Shown: positions 19,267-28,903, counted from the stretch's first letter. The stretch: DNA of 64,000 nt from Candidatus Manganitrophaceae bacterium (GCA_016200325.1 JACQEZ010000014.1:62001-126000); one strand, 5' to 3'. The notes: generated by a model not told the origin, from the sequence alone. Made by a program: numbers and translations.

Positions 19267-21114
19267 ATGCAGGCGAGCGCTCCTAAGTCTTCTTTTCTCG
19301 TCGAGGCTCTCTTGATTCCTGAAAAACTCGGGAAATTGCTCGTCAACGCGCAACTTATTACGGAGGATCAGCTTCAAAAAGCGCTCCTCACCCAAAAGAA
19401 AGAGGGGGGAAGGATCGGGAGTGTATTGGTCCGTTTGGGATTCATCGAGGAAGCCAAGCTATTGAAGTTCCTCAGTCAGCAATACGGCACCCCTGCCATT
19501 GACCTCTCCAAATTAGAGGTTGATCAGGCGGTGGTGAAGCTGGTTCCTTCAGAAGTGGTGAAAAAATATTTAGTCGTCCCGGTCAAACGGATGGGGGCGA
19601 CCTTGACCTTGGCAATGGTCGATCCCTCCGATGTTTTTGCCATCGACGATATTAAGTTCATGACCGGCTACAATGTCGAGCCGGTGATTGCGTCGGAATC
19701 TTCCATCGTCGAAGTAATTGGCAAATATTATGGTAAGGGCTCGCTTGCGGTCGTCGAAAAGACGATGGTCATCGAGGCCAAGGACTATACCCTTTCGGAA
19801 GAAGACAGCAATGACGGAAACACGGGCCGTGAGGACGACAATGCCATGGTCTCGGTCGATGATTTTGATACCGTGGTCGGCGATGCGCTCGAGAATATCG
19901 ATGTCGTCGAGGAGCAGCAGGATGACTCCGGGGTTAAAGAAGTCGATGCGCCCATCGTCAAGCTCGTTAACGGTGTTCTGGTCAATGCCGTCAAGATCGG
20001 CGCCAGTGATATTCATATCGAGCCGTTTGAAACGGTTTTTCGGGTTCGCTTCCGGATCGACGGCGTGATGAAGACGATCATGAACCTTCCCATTAGAATT
20101 AAAAATGCGGTGGTTTCACGTGTGAAGATCATGTCGAAGCTCGACATCGCGGAGCGCCGTCTCCCTCAAGACGGCCGCATTAAGCTAAAACTCGGAAAAA
20201 AGAAAGAGGTCGACTTCCGGGTCTCGACCCTCCCCTGCCTTTTCGGCGAAAAGGTGGTGCTCCGTATTTTGGATAAGGGAAATCTCTCGCTCGATCTGAC
20301 CAAGCTCGGATTTGAGCCGAATGCGCTGAAAGATTTCGCAGAGGCGATCAATGCCCCCTATGGGATGGTCTTGGTGACGGGACCGACGGGAAGCGGTAAG
20401 ACGACGACTCTTTACTCTGCCCTGAGCACCATCAATACCACCGAAATCAACATCATGACGGCGGAAGATCCGGTGGAGTATAACCTCTTGGGAATCAATC
20501 AGGTCCAGATGAAAGAGGAGATCGGCCTGAACTTTGCGGCTGCGCTTCGATCCTTTCTCCGGCAAGACCCCGACGTGGTCATGGTCGGAGAAATCCGCGA
20601 TTATGAAACCGCGGAAATCGGTGTCAAAGCGGCGCTGACCGGACATCTGGTTTTATCAACCCTGCACACCAATGACGCACCAGGGACCGTCAACCGTCTC
20701 TTGAACATGGGGATTGAGCCGTTCTTGGTTGCATCCTCGGTCGTTCTGATCCTGGCGCAGCGGTTGGCAAGAAGAATTTGTGCCAAATGTAAAGAGGTCG
20801 ATAATCTGCTTACTCCCGAGGCGCTGCTGAAAGCCGGCTTCAAACAGGAGGATCTCAAGGGCCTGACGGTATACAAGGGAAAGGGCTGCGACATGTGCAA
20901 CAAGTCGGGCTATAAGGGTCGGGTGGCGCTTTATGAGGTGATGCCAATCAAAGATGAGTTGAGAGAGCTGATTCTACAAGGGGCTTCTGCGGACGAGATC
21001 AAGAAAAAGGCGATAGCGCTGGGGATGAAGACCCTTCGGATGAGCGGATTGGCCAAGGTAAAAGAGGTAATGACCACGATCGAAGAGGTCCTCGACTGTA
21101 CCTTTGCAGATTAA
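19267..21114 (+). CDS. pilB: Type IV pilus extension ATPase
   Basis: Hexameric cytoplasmic ATPase that powers pilus assembly. The 615-residue protein starts with an MshEN-type N-terminal domain (LGKLLVNAQLITEDQLQKAL ... GRIGSVLVRLGFIEEAKLLK), a module known in related ATPases to bind c-di-GMP. The Walker A motif is GPTGSGKTTTLYS, followed by the Asp box (TAEDPVEYNL), Walker B (VVMVGEIRDYETAE) and His box. A tetracysteine zinc site (CAKC and CDMC) lies near the C-terminus. An acidic linker of about residues 175-220 is unusually long. No good ribosome-binding site precedes the ATG; the TTG at 19312 (residue 16), with GAGG upstream, is an alternative start. Confidence 0.93.
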   Translation: MQASAPKSSFLVEALLIPEKLGKLLVNAQLITEDQLQKALLTQKKEGGRIGSVLVRLGFIEEAKLLKFLSQQYGTPAIDLSKLEVDQAVVKLVPSEVVKKYLVVPVKRMGATLTLAMVDPSDVFAIDDIKFMTGYNVEPVIASESSIVEVIGKYYGKGSLAVVEKTMVIEAKDYTLSEEDSNDGNTGREDDNAMVSVDDFDTVVGDALENIDVVEEQQDDSGVKEVDAPIVKLVNGVLVNAVKIGASDIHIEPFETVFRVRFRIDGVMKTIMNLPIRIKNAVVSRVKIMSKLDIAERRLPQDGRIKLKLGKKKEVDFRVSTLPCLFGEKVVLRILDKGNLSLDLTKLGFEPNALKDFAEAINAPYGMVLVTGPTGSGKTTTLYSALSTINTTEINIMTAEDPVEYNLLGINQVQMKEEIGLNFAAALRSFLRQDPDVVMVGEIRDYETAEIGVKAALTGHLVLSTLHTNDAPGTVNRLLNMGIEPFLVASSVVLILAQRLARRICAKCKEVDNLLTPEALLKAGFKQEDLKGLTVYKGKGCDMCNKSGYKGRVALYEVMPIKDELRELILQGASADEIKKKAIALGMKTLRMSGLAKVKEVMTTIEEVLDCTFAD

Positions 21115-21142
21115 ACGGTATTCTAGGAACTAAGGAGAAGGT

Positions 21143-22255
21143 ATGGCAAATTTGCACCAATTGCTACAGACCATGGTTGAAAAGGGGGCTTCGGACCTCC
21201 ATCTCACCACCGGCTCCGCCCCTCAAATTCGGGTAAACGGGCATCTGGTGCCGCTCGATCTGCCTCAGCTGACGCCGGCCGATACGAAGCAGCTGGTTTA
21301 TAGCGTTTTAACAGATGCCCAAAAGCACCGATTTGAAGAGGAAAATGAGCTCGACTTCTCCTTTGGCCTCAAAGGCTTCAGCCGGTTCCGTGGAAACATT
21401 TTTATGCAGCGGGGAGCAGTCGGTGCAGCGATCCGAACCATCCCGTTTAAGATCAAGACATTTGAAGAGCTCGGATTACCTCAGGTGGTTCAGGATCTGG
21501 TGAAAAAACCGCGGGGGCTTGTCCTTATCACCGGACCGACCGGAAGCGGAAAGTCGACCACCCTGGCTTCAATGATCGACCGTATTAATTCCGAACGCCA
21601 TGACCATATCATTACAATTGAAGATCCCATTGAATTCCTGCATCCTCATAAAAAGAGCGTCGTGAACCAAAGAGAGGTTACGACCGATACAAAAAGCTTC
21701 AAGGCGGCGTTGAAATATATTCTTCGACAAGACCCCGATGTGGTCCTTATCGGAGAGATGCGCGATCTGGAGACGATTGAAGCGGCGCTGACGATCTCCG
21801 AAACCGGCCATCTCACCTTCGGTACGCTTCATACCAACTCTTGCGCCCAAACGATGAATCGGATCATTGACGTTTTCCCTTCCCACCAGCAGCCGCAGGT
21901 GCGCGCCCAGCTGTCGTTCGTGTTGGAGGGGGTGATCTCGCAGCAGCTGATCACGAAAGCGACTGGACAGGGACGGGCGATGGCGATGGAGGTGATGGTT
22001 CCGACGCCGGCCATCCGAAACCTTATCAGAGAAGACAAGGTCCATCAAATCTACTCTTCGATGCAGACCGGCCAGGGGAAACATGGGATGCAGACGATGA
22101 ATCAATCTCTTTATGAGCTCTACTCAAAACGAATCATCTCCCATGATGATGCGCTTGCCGGTTCAAGCAACCACGAAGAGCTGATGAACATGATGAGTCG
22201 CGGCGCCGGCCCTACGCCCGGCTCCCGCGAGCCGGGAAGGATGGCCCGAAGCTAG
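21143..22255 (+). CDS. pilT: Type IV pilus retraction ATPase
   Basis: Powers pilus retraction and twitching motility. The 370-residue protein has Walker A GPTGSGKSTTLASM, the Asp box TIEDPIEFLH, Walker B DVVLIGEMRDLETIEAAL, and the C-terminal AIRNLIRE motif typical of PilT. It lacks both the MshEN domain and the zinc site, unlike pilB. TAAGGAGAAGG directly precedes the ATG. It sits between pilB and pilC, as in many pilBTC operons. Confidence 0.95.
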   Translation: MANLHQLLQTMVEKGASDLHLTTGSAPQIRVNGHLVPLDLPQLTPADTKQLVYSVLTDAQKHRFEEENELDFSFGLKGFSRFRGNIFMQRGAVGAAIRTIPFKIKTFEELGLPQVVQDLVKKPRGLVLITGPTGSGKSTTLASMIDRINSERHDHIITIEDPIEFLHPHKKSVVNQREVTTDTKSFKAALKYILRQDPDVVLIGEMRDLETIEAALTISETGHLTFGTLHTNSCAQTMNRIIDVFPSHQQPQVRAQLSFVLEGVISQQLITKATGQGRAMAMEVMVPTPAIRNLIREDKVHQIYSSMQTGQGKHGMQTMNQSLYELYSKRIISHDDALAGSSNHEELMNMMSRGAGPTPGSREPGRMARS

Positions 22256-22286
22256 ATAAATCATCCGGGCATTTAAGGAGCGACAC

Positions 22287-23489
22287 ATGGCTACGTTCGT
22301 ATGGACAGGGAAGACGCGACAGGGGACGATTCAGAAAGGGGAATTGGCGGCGAACAACCGTGAAGAGGTAATTGCTCTTTTGAGGAAGGAGAACATCCTC
22401 GTCACCTCGATTCAGCAAAAGGCCAGAGAGCTCAAACTCCCCGGCTTCGGCGGGAAGATCAGCGACAAAGATATCGTGATCTTCACCAGACAGTTTGCCA
22501 CAATGATCGATGCCGGCCTCCCCCTGGTTCAGTGTCTTGAAATTTTATCGAGTCAATGCGACAATCCCATGCTTGCCAAAGCGGTCGGGGAGGTCCGGGG
22601 CGACGTAGAAGGAGGATCGACCTATGCCGACGCCCTGCGAAAGCACCCGAAGGTATTTGATGATCTTTATGTCAACATGGTGGCGGCCGGTGAGGCGGGG
22701 GGTATTCTCGATACGATTTTAAACCGGTTGGCAAAACATATCGAAAAGTCGATGAAGCTGAAGAAGCAGATCAAATCGGCAATGGTCTATCCCAGCACCA
22801 TCATGGGGGTGGCGGGAATCGTCATTGTTGTTTTGCTCGTCTGGGTGATTCCGATCTTTGCCCAGATGTTCACCGATTTCGGCGGGACGCTCCCGGCGTT
22901 GACCCAATTTGTGATCGACTTGAGCCACTTCATGCAGCGGAATATCATCAAGATCGTCCTGGGGCTCGGCCTCGCCGTCTATGGCTTCAAAAAGTATTAT
23001 CGCACCCCTGCCGGTCGAAAGAATGTCGACAAGTTTGCGTTAAAAGTACCCGTGATCGGCGACTTGATCAGAAAGGCCGCCGTCGCCAAGTTTACCCGCA
23101 CCCTCGGAACGCTGATCGCCAGCGGCGTTCCCATTCTCGAAGGGCTTGGCATCGTCGCGAAGACCTCCGGAAATAAGATCATTGAAGAAGCATTGATGAA
23201 CGCCCGCCAGAGTATCAGTGAAGGGAAAACGATTTCGGACCCCCTTGGGAAGGAAAAGGTTTTCCCCCCAATGGTGGTTCAGATGATTGCGGTGGGTGAG
23301 ACGACCGGCGCCCTCGACGCCATGCTTGGAAAGATCGCCGATTTTTACGATGATGAGGTCGATGCGGCGGTTTCGGCGCTGACCTCGTTGCTGGAGCCGA
23401 TGTTGATGGTGTTTCTCGGGATCACGATCGGAACGATCGTCATCGCGATGTATCTGCCGATCTTCAAATTGGCCGCTGTGGTTGGATAA
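22287..23489 (+). CDS. pilC: Type IV pilus inner-membrane platform protein
   Basis: A GspF-family polytopic protein, 400 residues, with two repeated cytoplasmic GspF domains (FTRQFATMIDAGLPLVQCLE and KFTRTLGTLIASGVPILEGL). The membrane segments are near residues 170-192, 220-240 and 370-393. It anchors the PilB/PilT motors to the pilus base. AAGGAG precedes the ATG. It is a paralogue of the gspF-like gene at 40538. Confidence 0.95.
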   Translation: MATFVWTGKTRQGTIQKGELAANNREEVIALLRKENILVTSIQQKARELKLPGFGGKISDKDIVIFTRQFATMIDAGLPLVQCLEILSSQCDNPMLAKAVGEVRGDVEGGSTYADALRKHPKVFDDLYVNMVAAGEAGGILDTILNRLAKHIEKSMKLKKQIKSAMVYPSTIMGVAGIVIVVLLVWVIPIFAQMFTDFGGTLPALTQFVIDLSHFMQRNIIKIVLGLGLAVYGFKKYYRTPAGRKNVDKFALKVPVIGDLIRKAAVAKFTRTLGTLIASGVPILEGLGIVAKTSGNKIIEEALMNARQSISEGKTISDPLGKEKVFPPMVVQMIAVGETTGALDAMLGKIADFYDDEVDAAVSALTSLLEPMLMVFLGITIGTIVIAMYLPIFKLAAVVG

Positions 23490-23522
23490 CGCCTCTCTCA
23501 GCCGACGCGATGGAACCGGTTC

Positions 23523-25265
23523 ATGAAAAACAAAGAAGACGAGATCATTCTCGGAAGAATAAAATGGCTGATGGCGCTGCGGGTCTTCCTGGTGACCTCG
23601 CTTCTCGGTCTTCCGCTCCTCCTGCAACTCAATTATCTAAAGAATCCTTGGTCGATCGTCACCTTTTACATTCTGATCGGGGCCACCTATCTGTTGACCC
23701 TTCTCTATACTTTCTTCTTGACCCGATCACAAAATCCGTTCCTCTTTATCTCTCTGCAGTTAGCGGTCGACCTTTTATTCGAGACGGCGCTGATTGCAGT
23801 CACCGGCGGAATTGACAGCCCCTTTGCTTTCCTATATATCATTACCATCGTTTCGGCGAGCATTTTCTTCTATCGAAAGGGAGGGGTGCTGACCGCGGCG
23901 GCGGCGACCTTCCTCTTCGGAACGCTGATCAATCTTCAGTATGCCAATGTTCCTCCCTTCAGCCTCGGCACCCCGGTCACCCTCGGCAACAAAGAGGTGA
24001 TCTTCATGCTCTTTCTTTACATGATCACCTTTTTTACCGTCGGAATCGCGAGCGGAAGGCTCTCGGAGCGACTCCATGAAAAAGAGATCGGATTCTCAAA
24101 TCTCAGGGTTTTTACAGAGGACATTGTTCAGAGCGTCTCCAGCGGCCTCGTGACGACCAATCTGGATGGAAGGATCACTTCGTTTAATCGGTCGGCCTCC
24201 GAAATCACCGGCTTCTCGTCGGCGGAGGCGATCGGAATGGCCTGGTGGGATCTTTTTGAATGGAGTGAGATTCGAAATCGATACCAAGAGCTCGCCTCCA
24301 CCGGATTGCCGCAGCGTTTTGACGGAGAAATCAATACCAGTAAGGGGGAAAGATGTCTCCTTGGCGTGACGATCTCCTCTCTTAGAAATGAGCATGGCGG
24401 CCAGATCGGTATCATCGGGACCTTTCAAGACCTGACACAGCTACGGAGCCTCGAAGAGGAGATGCAGAAGAAGGAGCGGCTCGCCACGATCGGAGAGATG
24501 GCGGCGGGGATGGCGCATGAAATTCGAAACCCGCTTGCTTCACTGAGCGGATCGATTCAGGTTCTGAAGAGCGAGCTGAATCTTCGGAACGAACACCTAA
24601 AGTTGATGGAGATTGCAGTTCAGGAGGCGGGTCGGCTCAATTCGATTATCACCCAGTTTCTTCTTTACGCGAAGCCGCTTCCGCCGCGGCGAAGGGAGAC
24701 CGATCTGCATCTGCTCCTTTCCGAAACGGTCCAACTTCTTCAGAACAACCCCGAATATAACGATCGCGTCAGCGTCGTGCTGGAAATTGCACCGCGACCG
24801 CTCCGGATCTCGATCGATCCCGATCAGATCCGGCAGGTCTTCTGGAACCTCTCGATCAATGCCTTTCAGGCAATGCCGGAAGGGGGGATCCTGACGATTT
24901 CGACGCGGCAGGTGAAGCCGAAAAAGGGAAGAGGATCCTTGCAAGATCAGGTTGAAATCATCTTCGCCGACACCGGAGAAGGAATTCGAAAAGAAGATCT
25001 TCCCAAAATCTTTTATCCCTTCTTCACGACGAAGAGCTCGGGGTCGGGATTGGGACTGTCGATTGTTCACCGCATCATCGAAGAACATGCCGGGGAGATT
25101 CGGGTAGAAAGCTCGCCGCAGGGAACGACCTTTGTCGTCGCTCTCTCGGCCGATGAAATGATTCGGACAGATTCCTTCCCACAGAAGAACGGGATGCCGA
25201 AAGAAGACCGGTCGAATCAAGGAGCGCGGCTTCAGGGTTCGCCGAATTGGGCGGCGTCGGCCTAA
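23523..25265 (+). CDS. pilS: Membrane sensor histidine kinase of the pilus operon
   Basis: Sensor kinase partner of PilR. About six N-terminal membrane helices (residues 15-180) are followed by a PAS domain (about 195-305: VTTNLDGRITSFNRSASEIT). The HisKA domain has the phospho-accepting H332 in MAHEIRNPLASLSGSI, and the HATPase has its N, G1 and G2 boxes (FWNLSINAFQAMPEG, DTGEGIRKEDL, SSGSGLGLSIVHRII). PilS in Pseudomonas senses pilin in the membrane; the same role here is inferred from operon position. No pilA lies in this window. Confidence 0.9.
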   Translation: MKNKEDEIILGRIKWLMALRVFLVTSLLGLPLLLQLNYLKNPWSIVTFYILIGATYLLTLLYTFFLTRSQNPFLFISLQLAVDLLFETALIAVTGGIDSPFAFLYIITIVSASIFFYRKGGVLTAAAATFLFGTLINLQYANVPPFSLGTPVTLGNKEVIFMLFLYMITFFTVGIASGRLSERLHEKEIGFSNLRVFTEDIVQSVSSGLVTTNLDGRITSFNRSASEITGFSSAEAIGMAWWDLFEWSEIRNRYQELASTGLPQRFDGEINTSKGERCLLGVTISSLRNEHGGQIGIIGTFQDLTQLRSLEEEMQKKERLATIGEMAAGMAHEIRNPLASLSGSIQVLKSELNLRNEHLKLMEIAVQEAGRLNSIITQFLLYAKPLPPRRRETDLHLLLSETVQLLQNNPEYNDRVSVVLEIAPRPLRISIDPDQIRQVFWNLSINAFQAMPEGGILTISTRQVKPKKGRGSLQDQVEIIFADTGEGIRKEDLPKIFYPFFTTKSSGSGLGLSIVHRIIEEHAGEIRVESSPQGTTFVVALSADEMIRTDSFPQKNGMPKEDRSNQGARLQGSPNWAASA

Positions 25266-25279
25266 CCTCAGGAAAACGG

Positions 25280-26734
25280 ATGACGATGGAAAAAGTGCTG
25301 ATTGTCGACAATGAAAAGAGCATGCGGGATTTCCTCACCATCGTATTGAAAAAAGAGGGCTATCTCGTCGAGACGGCGGAGGATGGCGATCATGCGTTGA
25401 AGATCCTTGAAAAGGATATCTTCGATGTGGTGCTGACCGACATGAAAATGCCCCGAATGAGCGGTCTCGATCTCCTAAAGGCGCTGAAAGATCTCTCCGC
25501 CGAGACGATCGTAATTATGATGACCGCCTATGCGTCGACGGAGACAGCGATTGAGGCGATGAAAGAGGGGGCCTATGATTATCTGACGAAGCCGTTTCAG
25601 ATCGATGAGGTCAAGCTGATTATCAGAAACGCCCTGGAGCGGAGGAAACTTCGCCAGGAGAACACACAGCTTCGTCAGGAGCTGAAAGGCCAGGCGACCT
25701 TTACCCAGATCATCGGGAAGAGTGAAAAGATGCGGCGGGTGCTCGACCTGGTTCGAAAGGTGGCCGACAGCAGGAGCAACATCCTCATCTACGGCGAATC
25801 GGGGACCGGAAAAGAGTTGATTGCGCGGGCGATCCATTACAACAGCTCCCGGCGCGACCGCTCCTTTGTCACCGTCAACTGCAGCGCCCTGCCGGAAGCG
25901 CTCCTGGAGAGCGAGCTCTTCGGCCATATGAAAGGATCTTTCACCGGTGCCATTGGGAATAAGGAAGGGCTGTTTGAGATCGCCCATGAGGGGAGCATCT
26001 TCCTTGACGAGATCGGGGAGACCTCCCTCTCAATCCAGGTTAAGCTGTTGAGGGTTCTTCAAGAGAGGGAGTTTCGCCGGGTCGGCGGGACGAAAGATTT
26101 AAAGGTCGATGTCCGAATCATCGCTGCGACCAATCGCGATCTGGAGAAGATGATCGCGGAAGGGAAATTCCGCGAAGACCTTTACTATCGACTCGACGTA
26201 ATTCCGATCGACCTTCCCCCGTTGAGGGAGCGGCCGGAAGATATTCCCCTCTTGGCCGATTTTTTCCTCCGCAAATTTACACAGAGCCTCGGTAAAGAAA
26301 TCGACGGGATTGAGCCGGAGGCGGTTCGGGTCTTGATGAGCCATGAGTGGAAGGGGAATGTCCGAGAGCTCGAGAACGTCGTCGAGCGCGCCGTCGCGCT
26401 CTCATCGAGCAGGATGTTGACCCTGGAAGACTTCAACGAGGGTTTCCTTAAACAGGCCGATACAATCCCGATTCCGGCTTTGATTCCGGAAGAAGGGCTC
26501 GATTTGGAAGGGTTGATCGGAAAGATTGAAAAGGAGCTCCTTCTCAAGGCGCTTCAAGAGACCAACTGGGTCAAGAAGGAGGCGGCCAAGCTCCTTCATC
26601 TCAACTTCCGCTCGTTCCGGTATCGGCTTGATAAGTATGGCATCAAAAAATATCGGAATGGAAGCGGCGATCCCGACCCTTCGGATGAAGAGGCCGATAT
26701 TGCCGACGATCCCACAGAGGAAGCGGTCGAATAA
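25280..26734 (+). CDS. pilR: Sigma54-dependent response regulator of pilus genes
   Basis: A 484-residue NtrC-family activator. The receiver domain has D54 as phospho-acceptor (VVLTDMKMPRM). The AAA+ domain has Walker A GESGTGKELIARAI, the sigma54-contact loop GSFTGA (rather than GAFTGA), Walker B GSIFLDEIGE and the R-finger region. A C-terminal Fis-type helix-turn-helix (EAAKLLHLNFRSFRYRLDKY) completes it. The frame opens at 25247, but the ATG at 25280, with AGGA 6 bases upstream, gives the standard start (MTMEKVLIVDNEKSM). It should regulate pilin genes elsewhere in the genome. Confidence 0.92.
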   Translation: MTMEKVLIVDNEKSMRDFLTIVLKKEGYLVETAEDGDHALKILEKDIFDVVLTDMKMPRMSGLDLLKALKDLSAETIVIMMTAYASTETAIEAMKEGAYDYLTKPFQIDEVKLIIRNALERRKLRQENTQLRQELKGQATFTQIIGKSEKMRRVLDLVRKVADSRSNILIYGESGTGKELIARAIHYNSSRRDRSFVTVNCSALPEALLESELFGHMKGSFTGAIGNKEGLFEIAHEGSIFLDEIGETSLSIQVKLLRVLQEREFRRVGGTKDLKVDVRIIAATNRDLEKMIAEGKFREDLYYRLDVIPIDLPPLRERPEDIPLLADFFLRKFTQSLGKEIDGIEPEAVRVLMSHEWKGNVRELENVVERAVALSSSRMLTLEDFNEGFLKQADTIPIPALIPEEGLDLEGLIGKIEKELLLKALQETNWVKKEAAKLLHLNFRSFRYRLDKYGIKKYRNGSGDPDPSDEEADIADDPTEEAVE

Positions 26735-26765
26735 GCAGGCCCATTAAATTTCTCCTTTCGGTTTC

Positions 26766-27656
26766 ATGAAAAAAACAGTCCTCATTGAAGCCCCTGCCAA
26801 GGTCAATCTTTATCTCAAAGTCTTCCGCAAAAGAGAAGATGGGTACCATGACCTCGTCTCGCTGATGCAGATGGTCGGACTCTATGATTCTTTAACCTTC
26901 CGGGCGGAGCGCTCCGGGATTCGATTGGAGCAGACCGATCCTTCCCTTCCTTCCGACCGCTCAAATCTGGTCATCCGCGCCGCCGAAGCATTGCAGAAAT
27001 CGGCCTTTCCGGACGGCGCCCCGTCTCCGGGTGTCGCAATTAAATTGGTCAAGCAGATCCCGATCGCCGCCGGCCTCGGCGGCGGAAGCAGCGATGCGGC
27101 GGCGACCTTGGTCGGCCTCAACCGGCTCTGGTCGCTCGGCTGGTCCCGCCGGCGGCTTGCAGAATTGGGGGCCACCCTCGGAAGCGATGTTCCGTTTTTT
27201 CTCTATGGCCCGACCGCATGGGTGTCCGGAAGGGGGGAGGCGGTCGAGAAGAGCTCGCCTGTCGCAGAGGGGTGGGTGGTCCTCCTAAACCCCGGAATCG
27301 CCGTCTCCACGGCGGCGGTTTATCAGGCCCTTTCGAGAAAATTAGGGTTGACAAAAAACAAGCCAAAGATTAGTATAAACAGATTTCTTGCACAAAGACC
27401 TTCTGCGACGAAGATCTTTCGCAGCCCTTACAATGACCTGGAAAAGGTCACGTTAGGGGCTCATCCGGAGCTCATCCGACTCAAACAGGAACTCCAAGCG
27501 CGGGGAGGAGAGGCTGTATTGATGTCAGGAAGCGGCCCCACCCTTTTTGCACGCTTCGAATCTTATGCCGCAGCCAAACAGGCCGCTGCCGCATTCGAGG
27601 GGCGGGGATCATTGCGGGTTTGGGTCGCGCGGATTCTAAAAAGGTCTCCTATTTAG
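26766..27656 (+). CDS. ispE: 4-diphosphocytidyl-2-C-methyl-D-erythritol kinase
   Basis: GHMP-family kinase of the non-mevalonate isoprenoid pathway. The 296-residue protein starts with IEAPAKVNLYLKVFRKREDG, carries the ATP-binding loop AAGLGGGSSDAAATL, and has the C-terminal motif LMSGSGPTLFARF. The ispE-tRNA-prs-rplY-pth-ychF order that follows is widely conserved in bacteria. No strong ribosome-binding site is visible ahead of the ATG. Confidence 0.94.
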   Translation: MKKTVLIEAPAKVNLYLKVFRKREDGYHDLVSLMQMVGLYDSLTFRAERSGIRLEQTDPSLPSDRSNLVIRAAEALQKSAFPDGAPSPGVAIKLVKQIPIAAGLGGGSSDAAATLVGLNRLWSLGWSRRRLAELGATLGSDVPFFLYGPTAWVSGRGEAVEKSSPVAEGWVVLLNPGIAVSTAAVYQALSRKLGLTKNKPKISINRFLAQRPSATKIFRSPYNDLEKVTLGAHPELIRLKQELQARGGEAVLMSGSGPTLFARFESYAAAKQAAAAFEGRGSLRVWVARILKRSPI

Positions 27657-27664
27657 TTTAGCAT

Positions 27665-27690
27665 GCCGCATTCGGCCGCTTTTTCTTTTC
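27665..27690 (+). terminator. Possible weak terminator after ispE
   Basis: A short stem GCCG-CATT-CGGC (27665-27676) is followed within 2 bases by CTTTTTCTTTT. The stem is only 4 bp, so efficiency is doubtful. Confidence 0.35.
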
Positions 27691-27730
27691 GCGATCAGCG
27701 AGAGGAATTTCGGCGAATGCGGGTTTATTT

Positions 27731-27805
27731 TGGGGCGTCGACTAGCTGGCAGGTCACGAGATTTTGAATCTCGCAGCCCAGGTTCGATCCCTGGCGCCCC
27801 AGCCA
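27731..27805 (+). tRNA. tRNA-Gln (anticodon TTG)
   Basis: A 75-base cloverleaf. The acceptor TGGGGCG pairs with CGCCCCA and is followed by G and an encoded CCA. D-stem GACT/GGTC; anticodon stem CGAGA/TCTCG enclosing TTTTGAA, which places TTG at 34-36; T-arm CCAGG-TTCGATC-CCTGG. The TGGGGCG acceptor start is typical of bacterial tRNA-Gln. It reads CAA and, by wobble, CAG. Confidence 0.96.
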
Positions 27806-27808
27806 TGG

Positions 27809-27856
27809 TAGGGGCACGGCGCGCAGGTCCCGAACGGGGCGGCACCCGTGCCCCTA
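27809..27856 (+). repeat. Imperfect palindrome (REP-like) after the tRNA
   Basis: A perfect 11-bp inverted repeat (TAGGGGCACGG at 27809-27819, complement at 27846-27856) surrounds a 26-base GC-rich loop. It begins 4 bases after the tRNA. Palindromes of the TAGGGGC...GCCCCTA type occur as dispersed repeats in many genomes, so this may be a REP/MITE-like unit that also ends the tRNA transcript. Confidence 0.55.
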
Positions 27857-27890
27857 TATGTCGATTCCTACTTTATGAGGGTGGCTTCCA

Positions 27891-28829
27891 ATGCGAAGGT
27901 TGAAGCTTTTTTCGGGTAACTCAAATCCCGTCCTCACCAAGGAGATTTGTGACTATCTCGGCATCTCTCTTGGGCACGCGATCGTCTCTACATTCAGCGA
28001 CGGAGAGATCTTCGTCAAGCTTGAAGAGAATGTTCGCGGAAGTGATGTCTATGTGGTTCAGTCGACTTCCGAGCCGGTGAATAACCATATCATGGAGCTC
28101 CTGATCTTGATCGATGCGCTCAAGCGTGCTTCGGCCGAGGAGATCACGGCGGTCATTCCCTATTATGGTTATGCACGGCAAGATCGGAAAGATCAGCCGC
28201 GGGTTCCAATCACCGCGAAGCTCTGCGCCGACCTGGTCGCGACGTCGGGGGCCCACCGGGTGTTGACGATGGACCTCCATGCGGGGCAGATTCAGGGATT
28301 TTTCAATATTCCGGTCGATCATCTCTACGCGACCCCGGTGTTGCTCGATTATTTCCAGAAGAAGAAGTTTAACGACCTGGTTGTGGTCTCCCCGGATGCC
28401 GGCGGTGTGGAGCGGGCGCGGGCCTTCGCGAAACGGATGAACGTCGGTCTTGCCATCATCGACAAGCGGCGGGAGGGGCCGAACCGGACGAAGATTATGA
28501 ACATCATCGGGGAGGTCGCCGGTCGGGACATTTTGATCCTCGACGACATGATCGATACCGCTGGGACGATCACGCAGGCCGCCGCGGCGATCAAGGCGAA
28601 GGGCGCTGGCCGGATTATCGCCGGTTGCACCCATCCGGTTCTCTCTGGCCCGGCGCTGCAGAGGTTAAACGATGCTCCGATCGATGAAGTGGTGGTGACC
28701 AATTCGATTCCGTTGAAGGGAAAAGAGGAGATTTGCAAAAAAATTACCACCCTTTCGGTGGCATCGCTCCTGGGGGAGGCAATTAAGCGAATTCATGAAG
28801 AGGCGTCGGTCAGCTCTCTTTTTGTTTGA
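27891..28829 (+). CDS. prs: Ribose-phosphate pyrophosphokinase
   Basis: Makes phosphoribosyl pyrophosphate from ribose 5-phosphate and ATP for nucleotide, histidine and tryptophan synthesis. The 312-residue protein has FSGNSNPVLTKEI near the N-terminus, the conserved YYGYARQDRKDQPRVPITAK and the PRPP-binding loop DDMIDTAGTITQA. Length and motifs are typical of class I enzymes. GAGGGTGG lies upstream of the ATG. Confidence 0.97.
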   Translation: MRRLKLFSGNSNPVLTKEICDYLGISLGHAIVSTFSDGEIFVKLEENVRGSDVYVVQSTSEPVNNHIMELLILIDALKRASAEEITAVIPYYGYARQDRKDQPRVPITAKLCADLVATSGAHRVLTMDLHAGQIQGFFNIPVDHLYATPVLLDYFQKKKFNDLVVVSPDAGGVERARAFAKRMNVGLAIIDKRREGPNRTKIMNIIGEVAGRDILILDDMIDTAGTITQAAAAIKAKGAGRIIAGCTHPVLSGPALQRLNDAPIDEVVVTNSIPLKGKEEICKKITTLSVASLLGEAIKRIHEEASVSSLFV

Positions 28830-28903
28830 GATCCAATAGATTCATATGGGGAAGACCCGTCAAACGGGCGCCGCATTTGGTTTTTAGTTGAAACGGAGGA
28901 TTT

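Noticed and set aside
27636-27845. Minus-strand frame reading GAPGIEPGLRDSKSRD
   Set aside because: This is the well-known spurious antisense translation of a tRNA gene; the tRNA-Gln lies at 27731-27805.
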